Shown here: positions 9,652-19,722 of the stretch, piece after piece
Position numbering within the stretch: the stretch's first letter is position 1
Layout: each line of letters opens with the position of its first letter
Assembly (NCBI GenBank): GCA_032716605.1
Contig: CM064571.1
Location: 18,847,747 to 18,911,746 of the forward strand
Direction of reading: 5' to 3'
Source of the DNA: Paralithodes platypus
Lineage: Eukaryota > Arthropoda > Malacostraca > Decapoda > Lithodidae
DNA length: 64,000 nucleotides
Notes under the pieces: generated by a model
Told to the model about the DNA's origin: nothing
Database searches by the model: none
Seen by the model: only the letters and a program-made list of their open reading frames with translations
Program-made: the position numbers and the translations under genes

Positions 9652-9994
9652 TGCCTGATGCCGTGATCCCCGAAGGGGTGGCCACGAACGAACCGCCCCC
9701 ATGCACCTCTGTCCCCAGTCAGTCGACGCCCCTCCCCCCAACCAGCACCGCCTTCGTTCATGTACTTCCTCACTCCATCCTTCCACCTCGCTCTCGTACA
9801 CCCTCTTAGTCATTCTCTCGCTTTCCATACGTTCCATATGGCCGAACCATCTCAAGTTCTATCCCTCCATGTAACTCTGCACGCACTCCTTAAGTAATTC
9901 ATTTCCACTGCTCTCACTCTTGGTCTGAGTCTCTCAACCAACGTCCATGCTTCGCTTCTTTAAGTCAGTGTCGGGATTACCACACTGTCATGCA

Positions 9995-11957
9995 CTGTCA
10001 ATAAAATAAGGTGGGAAACAAGGAGGGGGGTGAAGGAGAGGGAGAGAGAGATAGCTAGAAATGTGAAGGATAATCCAAAAATATTCTGGAAGTACATTCA
10101 GGAAAAATTAACAAGAAGAGTAGGGATCCCAGAGCTGGTGGGGGGGTTGAATGATGGGAGTAGAGCGGAGACTGATAAGGAGAAAGCAGAGGTGCTGGGG
10201 AAATACTTTGGGGGGGTACTAACAGTGGAGTCGGAGGATGCAGTGCCTACTATTCCCATCAAACAGGCACCGGCACTAGAACTAGTAGAGTTTTCCCATG
10301 CTAGAATAAGAAGGGCTATAGAAAAAATGAACAGAAGTAAGTCACCGGGACCGGATGGGATACACCCAAGAATCATAAAGGAAGGAGGGGAGATGTTAGT
10401 AGAGCCATTGTAAATGTTATTTGAGGTATCGTTTAATACAGGACAAATCCCGATGGACTGGAGAGAGGCGAACATAACAGCTATATTTAAGAAGGGAAAG
10501 AGAAATGACCCAGGGAATTATAGACCAGTCAGTTTGACAAGTGTTGTGTGTAAACTAATGGAAACGGTAATTAGAGAAGGAATAATGGATCATATGAATT
10601 CAAACCAACTTTTCAGTGGGAGACAGTTCGGATTCTTGCCGGGGAGGTCGACGGTACTACAGCTAATTAAGGTGGTAGATGATTGGATGCAAATTCTAGA
10701 AGATGGTGATGTAATAGACGTGGTATATTGCGATTTTATGAAGGCCTTCGATAAGGTCCCACATAAAAGGTTAATAGAGAAAGTTAGAAGCTATAATATA
10801 GGGGAGAAATGTGTGAAATGGATAGAAGCCTTCCTGAAAGATCGGAGACAGAGGGTATTGGTGAATGGAATAGGCTCGGGGTGGAGGGAAATTACAAGTG
10901 GGGTACCTCAGGGATCTGTGTTGGGACCACTGCTGTTCGTTATATTTATCAACGACTTGCCTGAAGTTATAACTAATGGAAGTGAGGTATACCTGTATGC
11001 GGATGACACTAAACTGTATAGAAGAGTGAGGAGTAAGGAAGATATGGGTTTGCTTCAAGGAGATGTGGAGGGCATGAAGGGATGGTCTGAGCATTGGTTA
11101 ATGCCTTTTCATCCAAAAAAATGCAAGTACATGCGGATTGGGACCAGCAAGATAGACAAGGTAGGATACAGTATGTATGAAGCGATGGAGGAAGTGAGTG
11201 CAGAAAAGGATATAGGAGTAGTGATAGATAATAAGTTAAATTTCTCAGAACATTTAGCGGAAAAGATAAACAAAGCCAATAGAATTGTAGGGCTGATAAG
11301 GAGGACATTTGTGTCACTTGACGAAGAAATCTTCAGGAATCTATATACAGCGCTGGTTAGGCCACACCTGGAATATGCAAACCAGGTGTGGGCTCCATAT
11401 ATGGTAAAGGATATAGAAGCAGTGGAGAATGTGCAGAGAAGAGCTAGCAAGCTGGTACCAACGTTGAAGAACGCGGGCTATGAGCAGAGGTTAAGGACAC
11501 TGGGACTTCCGACACTGGCATATAGGAGAAAGAGAGGGGATATGATAGAGACTTTTAAGATAGTGTCAGGAAAGTACGATGAGGATGTGTGTGAAGGTAT
11601 CTTCTTGATGCGGGAGGGAACAAGAACGAGAGGACACTCTAAGAAAATTTACAAAGAAAGAAATAGGCTTGAGAAGGCGAAGAACTCATTTTGTGATAGA
11701 GTGGTAAATGAGTGGAACGCATTGCCCCAGTATGTAGTCGATTCCGAATCAATAAGGGAGTTTGAAAGTAATCTTGATAAAGCATGGGGAAGACAAGATT
11801 TGAAGTTTGATTATAAAACAAAAATACAGAATAGTAAAAATGTTGCGTCTGCTACCGCCGCCGCCAACACCGTGAACGACCGCAGCAGTGCAAGTACTGG
11901 TACTGAGCTGGATACACAGGCATAGTTTGCCTTTTTCCAGAGGATCTACTGTAAGAA
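9995..11957 (+). mobile_element. CR1-like LINE inserted in the RTE-like LINE
   Basis: Flanked by an 11-bp target duplication: ACTGTCATGCA (9984-9994) and ACTGTAATGCA (11958-11968), one mismatch. Removing it restores the host order GTCATGCAAGGACTTC, which is intact in the other host copy at about 20090-20105. 5'-truncated. A tail-only copy of the same family is at 22175-22350 (minus). Confidence 0.88.
10030..11925 (+). pseudogene. Reverse transcriptase of the CR1-like LINE, one in-frame stop
   Basis: One frame runs 632 codons apart from a single TAA at 10411-10413, between MLVEPL and MLFEVS. The order is typical of non-LTR reverse transcriptases: SPGPDGIHP, IFKKGKRNDPGNYRPVSLTS, DFMKAFDKVPHKRL (motif A), SGVPQGSVLGPLLF, the catalytic YADDTKLY (motif C), then thumb and a C-terminal tail ending at TAG 11923-11925. 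The apurinic endonuclease that normally precedes the RT is absent. Only one disabling change in 1.9 kb suggests a fairly young insertion. The long frames on the opposite strand are shadows. Confidence 0.88.
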
Positions 11958-11968
11958 ACTGTAATGCA

Positions 11969-12951
11969 AGGACTTCTTCACTTCCATACTGACCACCCTA
12001 TTTCTTGTTACTGCTTTTAGCGTTCCTACAACCCTCTTCCCCTGTTGTACCCTCTCCCGCACTTCTTCATCCATAGTCCCATCTTTACTCAACACACTGC
12101 CCAGATACTTAAAAGAGTTGACGATCTCCATAGCCTGACCGTTCAGCTTCACCTCACACTCTGTGACTTCACCCCTTTCGAAGACCATAACCTTGCTCTT
12201 CCCCGCATTTACCTTCAAATTCCGTTTTTCGCACACTGTTCCAAACTCATTTACCAGACCCTGCAACTCCCATTCATTATCACTCATCAGAACTGTATCA
12301 TCCGCAAACAGCAGTATAGGTAGCTTCCACTCAATTCCCTCCCTTTTCAGCAATACACCAACATCCACTGCTCTTGATAGTATTTCTTTCATGACTCCAT
12401 CCATATACAGTAAACAACCACGGGAACATCACACACCCCTGTTTCAAACCAACATTCAGGTCAAAGAACTCGCTCTGCTCACTCTCCACACGTACTGCCG
12501 CCTTTGCACCCTCATACATGCTCTTCACTGCTTTCAGCAACTTGCCCTCTACTCCGTATATTCTAAGTACTTTCCACAAACCTTCTCTATCCACTCTGTC
12601 ATAGGCCTTCTCGAAGTCCATAAAGGCAACATACACCTTTTGTTTCTTCTCCAGATATTTCTCCACAACACAATTCAGGGTAAAAATCTGATTTACACAT
12701 CCTCTTCCCTTCCTAAAACCTCTCTGCTCGTCGCCTATCCATTTCTCCGTTCTCATTCTCACTCTCTCAATCACTACCCTACTGTATACCTTCCCTACTA
12801 CGCTTAGAAGACATATTCCTCGGTGGTTACCACACACTCCTCTTTCCCCTTTGCCCTTATATAGGGGGACTATTATGCCAGTCTTCCAGTCATTGGGTGC
12901 ACTCCCCTTCTCCCATGCTAGTTTGCACATTTTCCATACCCATTCTATCAC
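11969..12951 (-). pseudogene. Reverse transcriptase fragment of the RTE-like LINE
   Basis: The minus strand encodes the RT fingers/palm with an NDWKTG..VPLYKGKG block, an A-motif YVAFMDFEKAYDRV, a GLKQGC step and the catalytic FADDTVL. A frameshift near 12405 separates the two halves (12951-12407 and 12404-11969), and the frame then runs into the inserted LINE. The endonuclease domain is missing. Reverse transcriptase activity is therefore lost. Confidence 0.85.
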
Positions 12952-12961
12952 TATCTCACCA

Positions 12962-13834
12962 ATATAATATATATACTGTAGGTATGTATACTATATCACT
13001 GCATATACACTTTTATGAATTTGAGCATTTTTATAGGTATAACATATTTGTTGGTGTTTCTTTCGGCAGATAAAAAAAATTTTGGACAAGATATATGCCT
13101 CTCCTAATTTATATATATTATATATCCAGAATTATCCGAAATACATAAATCGGTTAGCATATTATCATATTTTTATGGGTTTTGGACTCGGATAATGATT
13201 ATTTGATCTTTTACCACCATGTTAATGATGGACAAGTATTATGAATTATTTTCATAGGGCAAATAATAACAAACAATTGTTTTGTTCCATGTCCAAAGTT
13301 AGCACGTTTTGTTTTTTAAACACAATCGGTTAAATGATAGTGTTCTAGCTAGAGCGTTATACAAGTGTAACAAATTTCCTTTGGTGGATGTTGTCTCTGG
13401 TAATGTTACTACAAAATTATATCAGTCACATCATTCATACAAACAAATTTCTTCAGGGTGATAGAAGTTTGGCAGGGTAGCGAAAAATGTACATATTTTC
13501 GTCATATAGCCTATATATTTTTTTTTTAGTGTACATATACTCATGTCAGTTTCCTAGGACTTTTACATGCTCTTCCTTTGCCATTTCTCTAAACGGACCC
13601 CACAAAAACAAAACAATAAAAAGCGTTTCCATTATATAATGACAATGTCTAATTACTTATTATCGCCGATGTCCAAAGTTATCACCGCAGTACGAAGTTA
13701 CCTCACTTTACGGTAACAGGAATGAGAGCGCCACTCCATTTTACTGGTAGCGTCTCTGATTCCAGTATTGTACAGAGAGAGAGAGAGAAGGAGCTATTTT
13801 TCAACAGCCTACTCATAAGGCTGGTTCAGTATTG
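12962..13834. other. AT-rich sequence without a recognisable gene
   Basis: Low-complexity AT-rich DNA on the downstream side of the last visible XPO5 exon, with a short (GA)n near 13775. The final exon(s) of XPO5 would be expected here or further left but none is recognised. Confidence 0.6.
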
Positions 13835-14030
13835 TACAGGTCTCCCTCGATTTACGATTGGGTTATGTTCCTGAAAAGACGATCTTAAATAGACAAATCA
13901 TATAGTAAACCCTAACATGATTGGGGTAAATGGGGATGCGTTCTCGGACCGGCCAAAACCCAAACCCATACACCTAAAAACCTATATTAATATCGTAAAT
14001 CGGGGCATCGGATAGTGAGGGAGACCTGTA
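13835..14030. mobile_element. pogo-like MITE, intact
   Basis: TACAGGTCTCCCTCGATTTA at the left and GTGAGGGAGACCTGTA at the right form terminal inverted repeats with TA flanks; about 196 bp, no coding frame. Lies 31 bp beyond the donor site of the XPO5 exon. Confidence 0.7.
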
Positions 14031-14060
14031 CTGTAAAATATAAACCAATCAAACACTGAC

Positions 14061-14301
14061 CTGTCGAATCTCTGGGAATGTCTGGCAGAAAGCCTCATAG
14101 GTGGTAAGCCCGAGGGACAGTAGAGCGCTCTGGTTGGCATCATGTTGTTCGTGTATATGAAGCCCCTGTAGTACCGCTGTCAAGATCTGACCCACCGCCT
14201 CCGAGCTGAGGTGCTCTCCCTGCTGTGAAAGTCGCCGAACCATGTGGTGCATGAGGGAGGTGGCTTTGAGGCATGCCGAGCTGTCCTGCCACCATAACGC
14301 G
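14061..14301 (-). CDS. XPO5: Exportin-5, C-terminal exon (partial gene)
   Basis: This exon encodes 80 residues of the C-terminal HEAT-repeat arch of exportin-5, the karyopherin that carries pre-miRNA and some tRNAs out of the nucleus with Ran-GTP. The acceptor is CTGCAG before 14301 and the donor CAG|GTCAGT after 14061. The first base completes an Asn codon begun in the exon at 15442. Residues ALWWQDSSACLK, QILTAVLQGLHIHEQHD and LTTYEAFCQTFPEIRQ follow the family pattern seen in vertebrate exportin-5 (N-S-L-A-W-K-D, a VLKGLQ-x-H-x-QHD block, YEA..P.YLEIR). The frame is intact. The remaining C-terminal residues were not found to the left, so the gene may continue past a long intron or end here. 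Confidence 0.85.
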
Positions 14302-14559
14302 CTGCAGGGTGTCAATCGAGAGCCCAGTCCATTACTGATAGTCTTCATTATTGTATATGTAAGGATAACATTTTGGTTTATAGTTCAAATTATGTCTTTG
14401 GATGTAATAAAATGGCCAACACAATGCTATTTCATGTTAATTTTCTCCTATTCCTCCTCATATTCATTCAAGTCATCAAACAAAATTGCTCTGGTTTGAC
14501 AGTGCTTGACGCACTGGAAGACCAATCCGGGAGTCAGGGGGATGGGAGAACTATATTAT

Positions 14560-14566
14560 ATATACC

Positions 14567-14630
<64 letters not shown>

Positions 14631-14680
14631 TTATACAGTATACTGTACAGTACTGTATATTTTTTTTTTTTTTTTTTTTG
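14560..14680. repeat. (TA)n microsatellite and poly-T tract
   Basis: About 30 TA units near 14566-14625 and a T19 run near 14661-14679, inside an XPO5 intron. Confidence 0.95.
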
Positions 14681-14740
14681 AGAAGTTTAACCAGACCACT
14701 GAGCCCCAAAAGAGTTCCCATAGGGCTGTAGATTATACTG

Positions 14741-15010
14741 TGGTGGTGGTGTAATGGTTTAGATGCTTATGTTCTGGGTGTGGTGTCCCGAGTTTGAATC
14801 CCGAGAGGACTATATGCTTTCATTACTTTATTCAAGTGCATTGGGGTTTGTAATTGATGATTAATGTTAAGAACGGGGTGTTGCTTAATTACTGCCTTGA
14901 TGGTGTAATGGTTAGTGTTTAAAATCTGTATGTGGTAACCCAAGTTGGAATCCCGGTGGATCACATGCTTACTTTCATAAATTTCTTTGGGAGGTGTTTG
15001 GTGTTGGAGT
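14741..15010 (+). mobile_element. Two adjacent tRNA-derived SINE copies
   Basis: The first (14741-14891) has GGTGTAATGGTTTAGATGCT and GAGTTTGAATCCCG boxes and the tail AAGAACGGGGTGTTGCTTA. The second (14893-15010) has GGTGTAATGGTTAGTG and TTGGAATCCCGGTGG boxes and a different tail. Both sit in an XPO5 intron. Confidence 0.65.
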
Positions 15011-15182
15011 GAAATTACACAGGAATTTACCATCAGCTCCTGTAAACAAAACTGTAATAGAAGATTACAGAGCTTAGTTGATCCCACCTTTGTAGTTTGT
15101 CAGTTTGTGTAAAAATAAATATCACTGATCCTATAATTCTAGTGCTGTAATGTGATCCAATCGCTTGTGAAATTCCTCCAAG

Positions 15183-15239
15183 TTTGTTTGTTTTGCAAGT
15201 TTTACATTATAAGGAGGGTGTGTGGACCAGATGTTTGCA

Positions 15240-15284
<45 letters not shown>

Positions 15285-15345
15285 TAAAACTTGCAAAATA
15301 AACAAACCAAAACGAGGACAAGACAATATAAAAGCTGTAAATCGT
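15183..15345. mobile_element. Two element T copies, tail-side apart, around (AAT)n
   Basis: A plus copy (15183-15214) and a minus copy (15281-15345) have their 3' ends facing each other across an (AAT)n tract of about 45 bp. The trinucleotide run directly adjoins the minus copy's 3' end, as a retrotransposon tail would. Confidence 0.7.
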
Positions 15346-15441
15346 TGTGAGAAGTATTTAGAGAAGCATAAGGAGAAATGGCGATTTTCAAAAATAAGCC
15401 CCAACTATGACAATCACCCAACAAAACTCAACTGCACTTAC

Positions 15442-15617
15442 TTGAGAAGCGTAGTGACCATGGCCTGACACATTGAGTCGCAATTAAGTACCATCTGACC
15501 CAACTCTGATAACTTGTCTGGTGCCCACTGTCCTCCTCCAATACTTCCGCCACCACCACCACCACCACCTCCTCCCACCTCCATCTCCTCCTCCATCGCC
15601 AACATCAACAGGGACGC
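15442..15617 (-). CDS. XPO5: Exportin-5, internal exon with a polyglycine insert
   Basis: This exon encodes 58 residues plus two bases (AA) that join the C opening the next exon. The donor is AA|GTAAGT after 15442. The acceptor I chose is AAG before 15617, which gives phase 0 to match the preceding exon; its pyrimidine tract is weak, so the true start could differ. Residues AMEEEMEV, then about ten glycines from a (GGT)n run, then WAPDKLSELGQMVL and SMCQAMVTTLL align with the acidic linker and the E-L-T-D-L-G-K-C-L / V-C-T-A-L-L helices of vertebrate exportin-5. The glycine run is a lineage-specific expansion in an already variable loop. A LINE fragment (15640 onward) starts only about 25 bp upstream of the acceptor. 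Confidence 0.78.
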
Positions 15618-15639
15618 CTTGTTTGTGAGATCCGGAAAG

Positions 15640-16045
15640 AACGGTTTTGAGCAGCTGAGGAGAAGAGAATGTTATATTAGAAAGAGAATGATGAGATGGA
15701 TACGTGGGGTTAACTTCAGGGACAGGGTATCGAGCGAAGAATTAAGAAGGCGTCTGGGCATTAGGAGTGTCAGTGAAGTGGTGCGCACGAGCCGACTTGG
15801 TTGGTTTGGACATGTGGCGAGAATAGTTGATTAGAACTGGGCGAGGAAATGCCGGACTGTGAACGTGGGGGTAGACCTAGAATGACGTGGGATCAGGTAC
15901 TCCGGTCCGATCTCAAAATAAAGAACTTGACAACAGAGGCAGCCTTTGACAGGACCGCCTGGAAAGCCGCCATTTAGGACGTGAGACTGTAACCACATTT
16001 TCTGTGGACCGTTTTAAACTTGTATGTATGTGCTGTACAGTATGT
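15640..16045 (+). mobile_element. LINE (family L-c) 3' fragment in an XPO5 intron
   Basis: Encodes MRWIRGVNF, ELRRRLGIRSVSEVVRTSRL and GWFGHVARI, the C-terminal end of an LINE reverse transcriptase protein. Stops and frameshifts follow. The better copy is at 55013-55735. Antisense to XPO5 and immediately upstream of the 15.4-kb exon. Confidence 0.75.
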
Positions 16046-16194
16046 ATGCATTATTCATAGTATGCAATTTAAAGTTGCATTTAGATGTACAGTAAGTCAT
16101 GTATTAACCAGCCTTAAGGTCATGAACTAAGATGACGACTTTACCAAACAAATACATGCTTGTATAGCCTCATGCTAGTGTGGCTAAGATAATT

Positions 16195-16312
16195 AAGGAA
16201 CACCCCATTCTTAACATTAATCCTCCATTACAAATCCCAATGTACTTGAATAAATTAATGAAAGCATATGGTCCTCCCGGGATTCAAACTCGGGACACCA
16301 CACCCATAAGCA
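16195..16312 (-). mobile_element. tRNA-derived SINE, minus copy
   Basis: Reverse of the 6381/14741 family: the tail reads CACCCCATTCTTAACATTAA and the B box GGGATTCAAACTCGGGAC. Confidence 0.65.
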
Positions 16313-17137
16313 TCACTTAACCTGACCTAACCCTATATGCTTGGGTGGCTAGGAGAGGCCTAACCTGACCTAATAATAATAATAATAATCTGGTCTTTTA
16401 TTTCTCGCAAGCTAACCAAAGACATAGGTCAGGCTGTGTATGTGTAAAACCTCCTATTCCATTGCTGTAAAATACTGCATGTGTGAGTACTACCTCAACA
16501 TGCCTGTATATATGTGAATATTTCATAGAACTGACATGATTGTATCTGTATTTTCTTAATATGCACCATACAGTTACACTCTGGAGAAAAAAAAATAAAA
16601 AAAAACAAAAATAATAATTTATGTCTTTTCTTTGTAATTTCTTCTTTTACTTGGCTTGTTATATTTGGCACAGATTGGATATCCACCTCCAATTTGGCAT
16701 GCAAGCAGGACGGTTGATGCGAAGGGACTGCTACTAATGTATCTTGGAAGGTTTAACGGCCTTCCATATACTAAATGAGACAAACTTCTGGTTTAGTGGT
16801 AGTCCCAGAGAATCAACCTTCATAGTACGGTATCCCACCCTCGTCCCGTGCCCCTGACCAACCAATCTAGATTTGCTTGTTAACTTGATACTAAAAGAGA
16901 GTACTGCACAGGTGCCATAAGGGGGTGCAAAAGCAAGGAGGGTCCTAAATAATCATCGCTCTGTCTTGAATCGGCCACCTCCAGCAACGGGTTATGTGCC
17001 TGAGTAAATACATACATACATACGTATTCTAGTGGATGAGCTATTCGCTTGTATGTGAAAGTTTTTCTATCAATTATGCCAGGGATATCAGAGCTACTGC
17101 AAAAATAATTGAGCAGCATTAAACAGGATTTACTTAC
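16313..17137. other. Intronic AT-rich DNA with a diffuse repeat R copy
   Basis: XPO5 intron. Contains a short (AAT)n, an A-rich tract near 16585, and near 16900-17000 a diverged reverse match to dispersed repeat R. No exon seen. Confidence 0.5.
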
Positions 17138-17277
17138 ATCAAGGTACTCCCTGGTGAGCATGCGGAGAACAAGGTCTTCAATCATCTCCTGAGTGTCAGT
17201 GTTCTCCTCCTCCTGATACTTCCCACTCTCCACCAACGCCCTCAGGTGACTCCATCAAGCTGCCAGACGATCCACCA
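17138..17277 (-). CDS. XPO5: Exportin-5 exon with an in-frame TGA
   Basis: A strong acceptor (TTTTTTCCTTCAG) precedes 17277 and a consensus donor GAT|GTAAGT follows 17138. Two bases complete a codon, then 46 codons read VDRLAA, a TGA stop (17257-17255), WSHLRALVESGKYQ and EEENTDTQEMIEDL then VLRMLTREYLD. The block EMIEDLVLRMLTREYLD corresponds to the conserved EM-LEEQLVRMLTREVMD of vertebrate exportin-5. The residue at the stop corresponds to a lysine just before a conserved tryptophan, so CGA or AAA to TGA would explain it. Either this copy is a pseudogene, or the base is a sequencing error, or a different acceptor is used downstream of the stop; no good one is visible. Confidence 0.8.
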
Positions 17278-17391
17278 CTGAAGGAAAAAATATTACGCAA
17301 TAATAATGACCAATATTATAATTATTATTGATCAACAACCTATTGGGCAAAAGCCCTTTTAAGGCTGGAATAATTATAACATAACATAACT

Positions 17392-18270
17392 TTGCACCTA
17401 TATCAAGAAACCAAAGTCCTCAAAGTCAAAGACCACCTGGATATGAGAGGCACTCAATTCCTGGCTGCATCCTCCACAAACCAACACCATCCACTACACT
17501 ACATGGCAACACACCCACAGACACCAAGGAATATCAAAACAACACCCAGCACACGATATCACACACAAATACTGTCATCTCTCCCTCCATGCCCACCCCA
17601 AACAAGCTTCCAGAAGCACATCCATACTCATCTCTCACCGTTCCATTCAGTCACTAAAAGACAACACGCAGCTGCATGCACGACCTCCCGAAATCCATCT
17701 TTCTGAGTCCTCCCTTCCTCGCGAGGACAGAGTGCACCTGAATGGGGCCAAATGGATACAACCCAGAGAGAGAAGAAAAAGCAGGTGACCCCCCTTAACT
17801 TTGAAACAAACTTAAGAAGCATTGCTGTGAACTTTAATAGTACAGTATGGGGTGATGTGTCGCATCCTGGGCAGGTGTCGATGACGGAGTCATCCAGTCT
17901 CTTCTCTATCCTCGCGAGGAAGGGAGGACTCGGATGGATTTCGGGAGATCATGCATGCAGCTGCGTGTTGTCTTTGAGTGATTGGATGGAACGACGAGAG
18001 ATATGAGTATGGATGTGCTTCTGGAAGCTGGTTTGGGGTGGGCAAGGAGGGAGAAATGACAGTATTTGTGTTTGATACCGTGTGCTGGGTGTTGGTTTAG
18101 TTTTAATTAGTTTTTGTGCCTTTGTATTGTCTTCGTCCCAGTTTTGGTTTGTTTGTTTTGCAAGTTTTACCATTTCATTCCTTGGTGTCTGTGGGTGTTG
18201 CCATGTAGTGTAGTGGATGGTGTTGGTTTGTAGAGGCTGCAGCCAGGAATTGAGTGCCTCTCATGTACAG
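17392..18270. mobile_element. Inverted pair of jockey-like LINE 3' ends
   Basis: The left arm (17392-17735, +) encodes ETKVLKVKDHLDMRGTQFL.., HYMATHPQTP and SSLPPCPPQTSFQKHIHTH. The right arm (about 17905-18270, -) encodes the same peptide order on the other strand. The arms converge on a 170-bp spacer holding a palindromic-MITE (family P) fragment. Frames are open but short. Confidence 0.8.
17736..17800. mobile_element. Family P MITE fragment
   Basis: GGATACAACCCAGAGAGAG followed by AGCAGGTGACCCCCCTTAA is the right terminal repeat of the family P element at 35786-36156. Confidence 0.6.
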
Positions 18271-18640
18271 GTAATCTTTGACTTTCAGGAGTTTGGTTTC
18301 TTTATGTAGGTGATCTGTAGATGTAGTACCGGTAGCTGTGCAGCCTGTGATGATTTTTAGGGCTTTGTTTTGAATGGTCTGCAAGGTCTTGTGATGTGTT
18401 TCAGCTAGGTTAGAAGCCCAGGCAGGGATTGCATATTCCATTACTGATCTAATGTATTGTTTGTATACTGTGGTGGTAGCTTCTTTGATGTGTGAGCATT
18501 AAGTCTGGGTGTCAGTATATTTTTTATGTTTGTGATTTGTTGTTTGAATGTCATTACATTATCATATGTTACTCCTAGGATTTTGTGTGTGTTTACACTT
18601 TCGCTTGTCGATGACATTATTTTCGTCATCCGATTCCCAG
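18175..18640 (-). pseudogene. LINE reverse transcriptase C-terminal part
   Basis: The minus strand reads HKILGVTYDNVMTFKQQI, MEYAIPAWASNLAETHHKTL, IQNKALKIITGCTATGT and ETKLLKVKDYLYMRGTQFL. This is the thumb/connection region of a jockey-like LINE. The catalytic palm of the same element appears to be the fragment at 20770-21005, 2.1 kb away on the same strand. One stop near 18441 breaks the frame. Confidence 0.8.
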
Positions 18641-18765
18641 CCGTAGCCGTGCCGATGACGTTATTTTCGTCATCCGTTTCCCAGCCGTAGCCGTGCCAGT
18701 GACGTTATTTTCGTCAACTGCTTCCCAACCGTAGGCGTGCCGATAACGATATTTTTGTCATCCAC
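18608..18765. repeat. 44-bp minisatellite, 3.5 copies
   Basis: CGATGACATTATTTTCGTCA followed by TCCGATTCCCAGCCGTAGCCGTGC recurs with period 44. It begins inside the LINE coding sequence, so it expanded from LINE DNA. The period is not a multiple of three, so each repeat shifts frame. Confidence 0.85.
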
Positions 18766-18817
18766 TTTAAAAAGAAGCCATACACGTATTACATTATTAT
18801 TGTTACTGTTATCATTA

Positions 18818-18910
18818 AAATGTAAAACTTGCAAACTAAACAAACCAAAATTGGGACAAGGACAATATAAAGTCAAATTAAATTATCAAAATCGCTATGT
18901 GGAAACGATA
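18818..18910 (-). mobile_element. Short element T, minus copy
   Basis: AATGTAAAACTTGCAAACTA, then AACAAACCAAAATTGGGAC and CGCTATGTGGAAACG. Truncated at 5'. Confidence 0.7.
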
Positions 18911-19399
18911 ATATATATATACCTGTATGTACAGTATATACAGTACTGTACTGTATATATATAGATGTAGATACAGTATAGATATTTTATATAATCATAC
19001 ATATATTATTATTTTATATTACTGTATCATTATTATTATTGTATATTTCATGTTATGCACAATACACATATCCTTCACACAAATATCATTGATTTAATTA
19101 ATATTAGTTTAGTAATCTTTGTCATAAGTATTTATTTAGAATATACGTGTACATTTTATGTATGTACATATTTATATATGTACTGTTGTGCACATAAGTT
19201 CTGTTCCTAGTTGTGATTTTGCATAGGCTATGAAAGTAAAATACTGTAGTATGAATTAATTGTGAGTGTTGTTTTTTTTATTATTAGTTGACTAATCAGA
19301 TAAGTCACCAACTGCTTAAAAATCAACACTCATAATTCAATCATGCAAATATATTTATATACTGTATACAGTATGTATACAGGTATATATATATTTCCT
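18911..19399. other. AT-rich DNA
   Basis: Several TATATAC/GTACAGTATA stretches; no coding potential seen. Confidence 0.6.
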
Positions 19400-19604
19400 C
19401 ACAGAGAGGAACTAATCTTATGAGGGCAACTGATTAACTTGCTCATGTAGTAATGTACACCCTATGTGGTGGATTGTGTTCTTTTATTTCATAAATTTTA
19501 TTTTAGTAAGCGTTGTTTTCACATAGCGATTTTGATAAGTTAATTTGACTTTATAATGTCTTTGTCCCAGTTTTGGTTTGTTTTGTTTGTAAGTTTTACA
19601 ATTT
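19400..19604 (+). mobile_element. Short element T, long copy
   Basis: Carries the 5' blocks ACCCTATGTGGTGGATTGTG and TAAGCGTTGTTTTCACATAG and ends GTAAGTTTTACAATTTAAT. Confidence 0.7.
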
Positions 19605-19722
19605 AATATAATAAACAAGGGATCAAATATATGAAACAAACACTTGCCAGTGTGTATTTATAATCATGTGTATTAATGTATTACTATGACAATAAAGATA
19701 TTTTAATATAATTGAATATAAA

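Larger units (their letters stand above)
9652..12960 (-). mobile_element. RTE-like LINE, 5'-truncated, interrupted by a second LINE
   Basis: The minus-strand copy consists of 12960-11969 and 9994-9652, with a 1.96-kb foreign LINE (9995-11957) between them. The 3' end (GCCTGACG..CAATAGA in reverse) matches the copy at 19723-20568. The 5' part is lost; the first recognisable sequence is the reverse transcriptase fingers region. A deletion near 9857 relative to the other copy removes about 100 bp. Clade assignment is tentative. Confidence 0.8.

Noticed and set aside
10098..11821. Several 60-125-codon minus-strand frames
   Set aside because: They are antisense shadows of the CR1-like reverse transcriptase.
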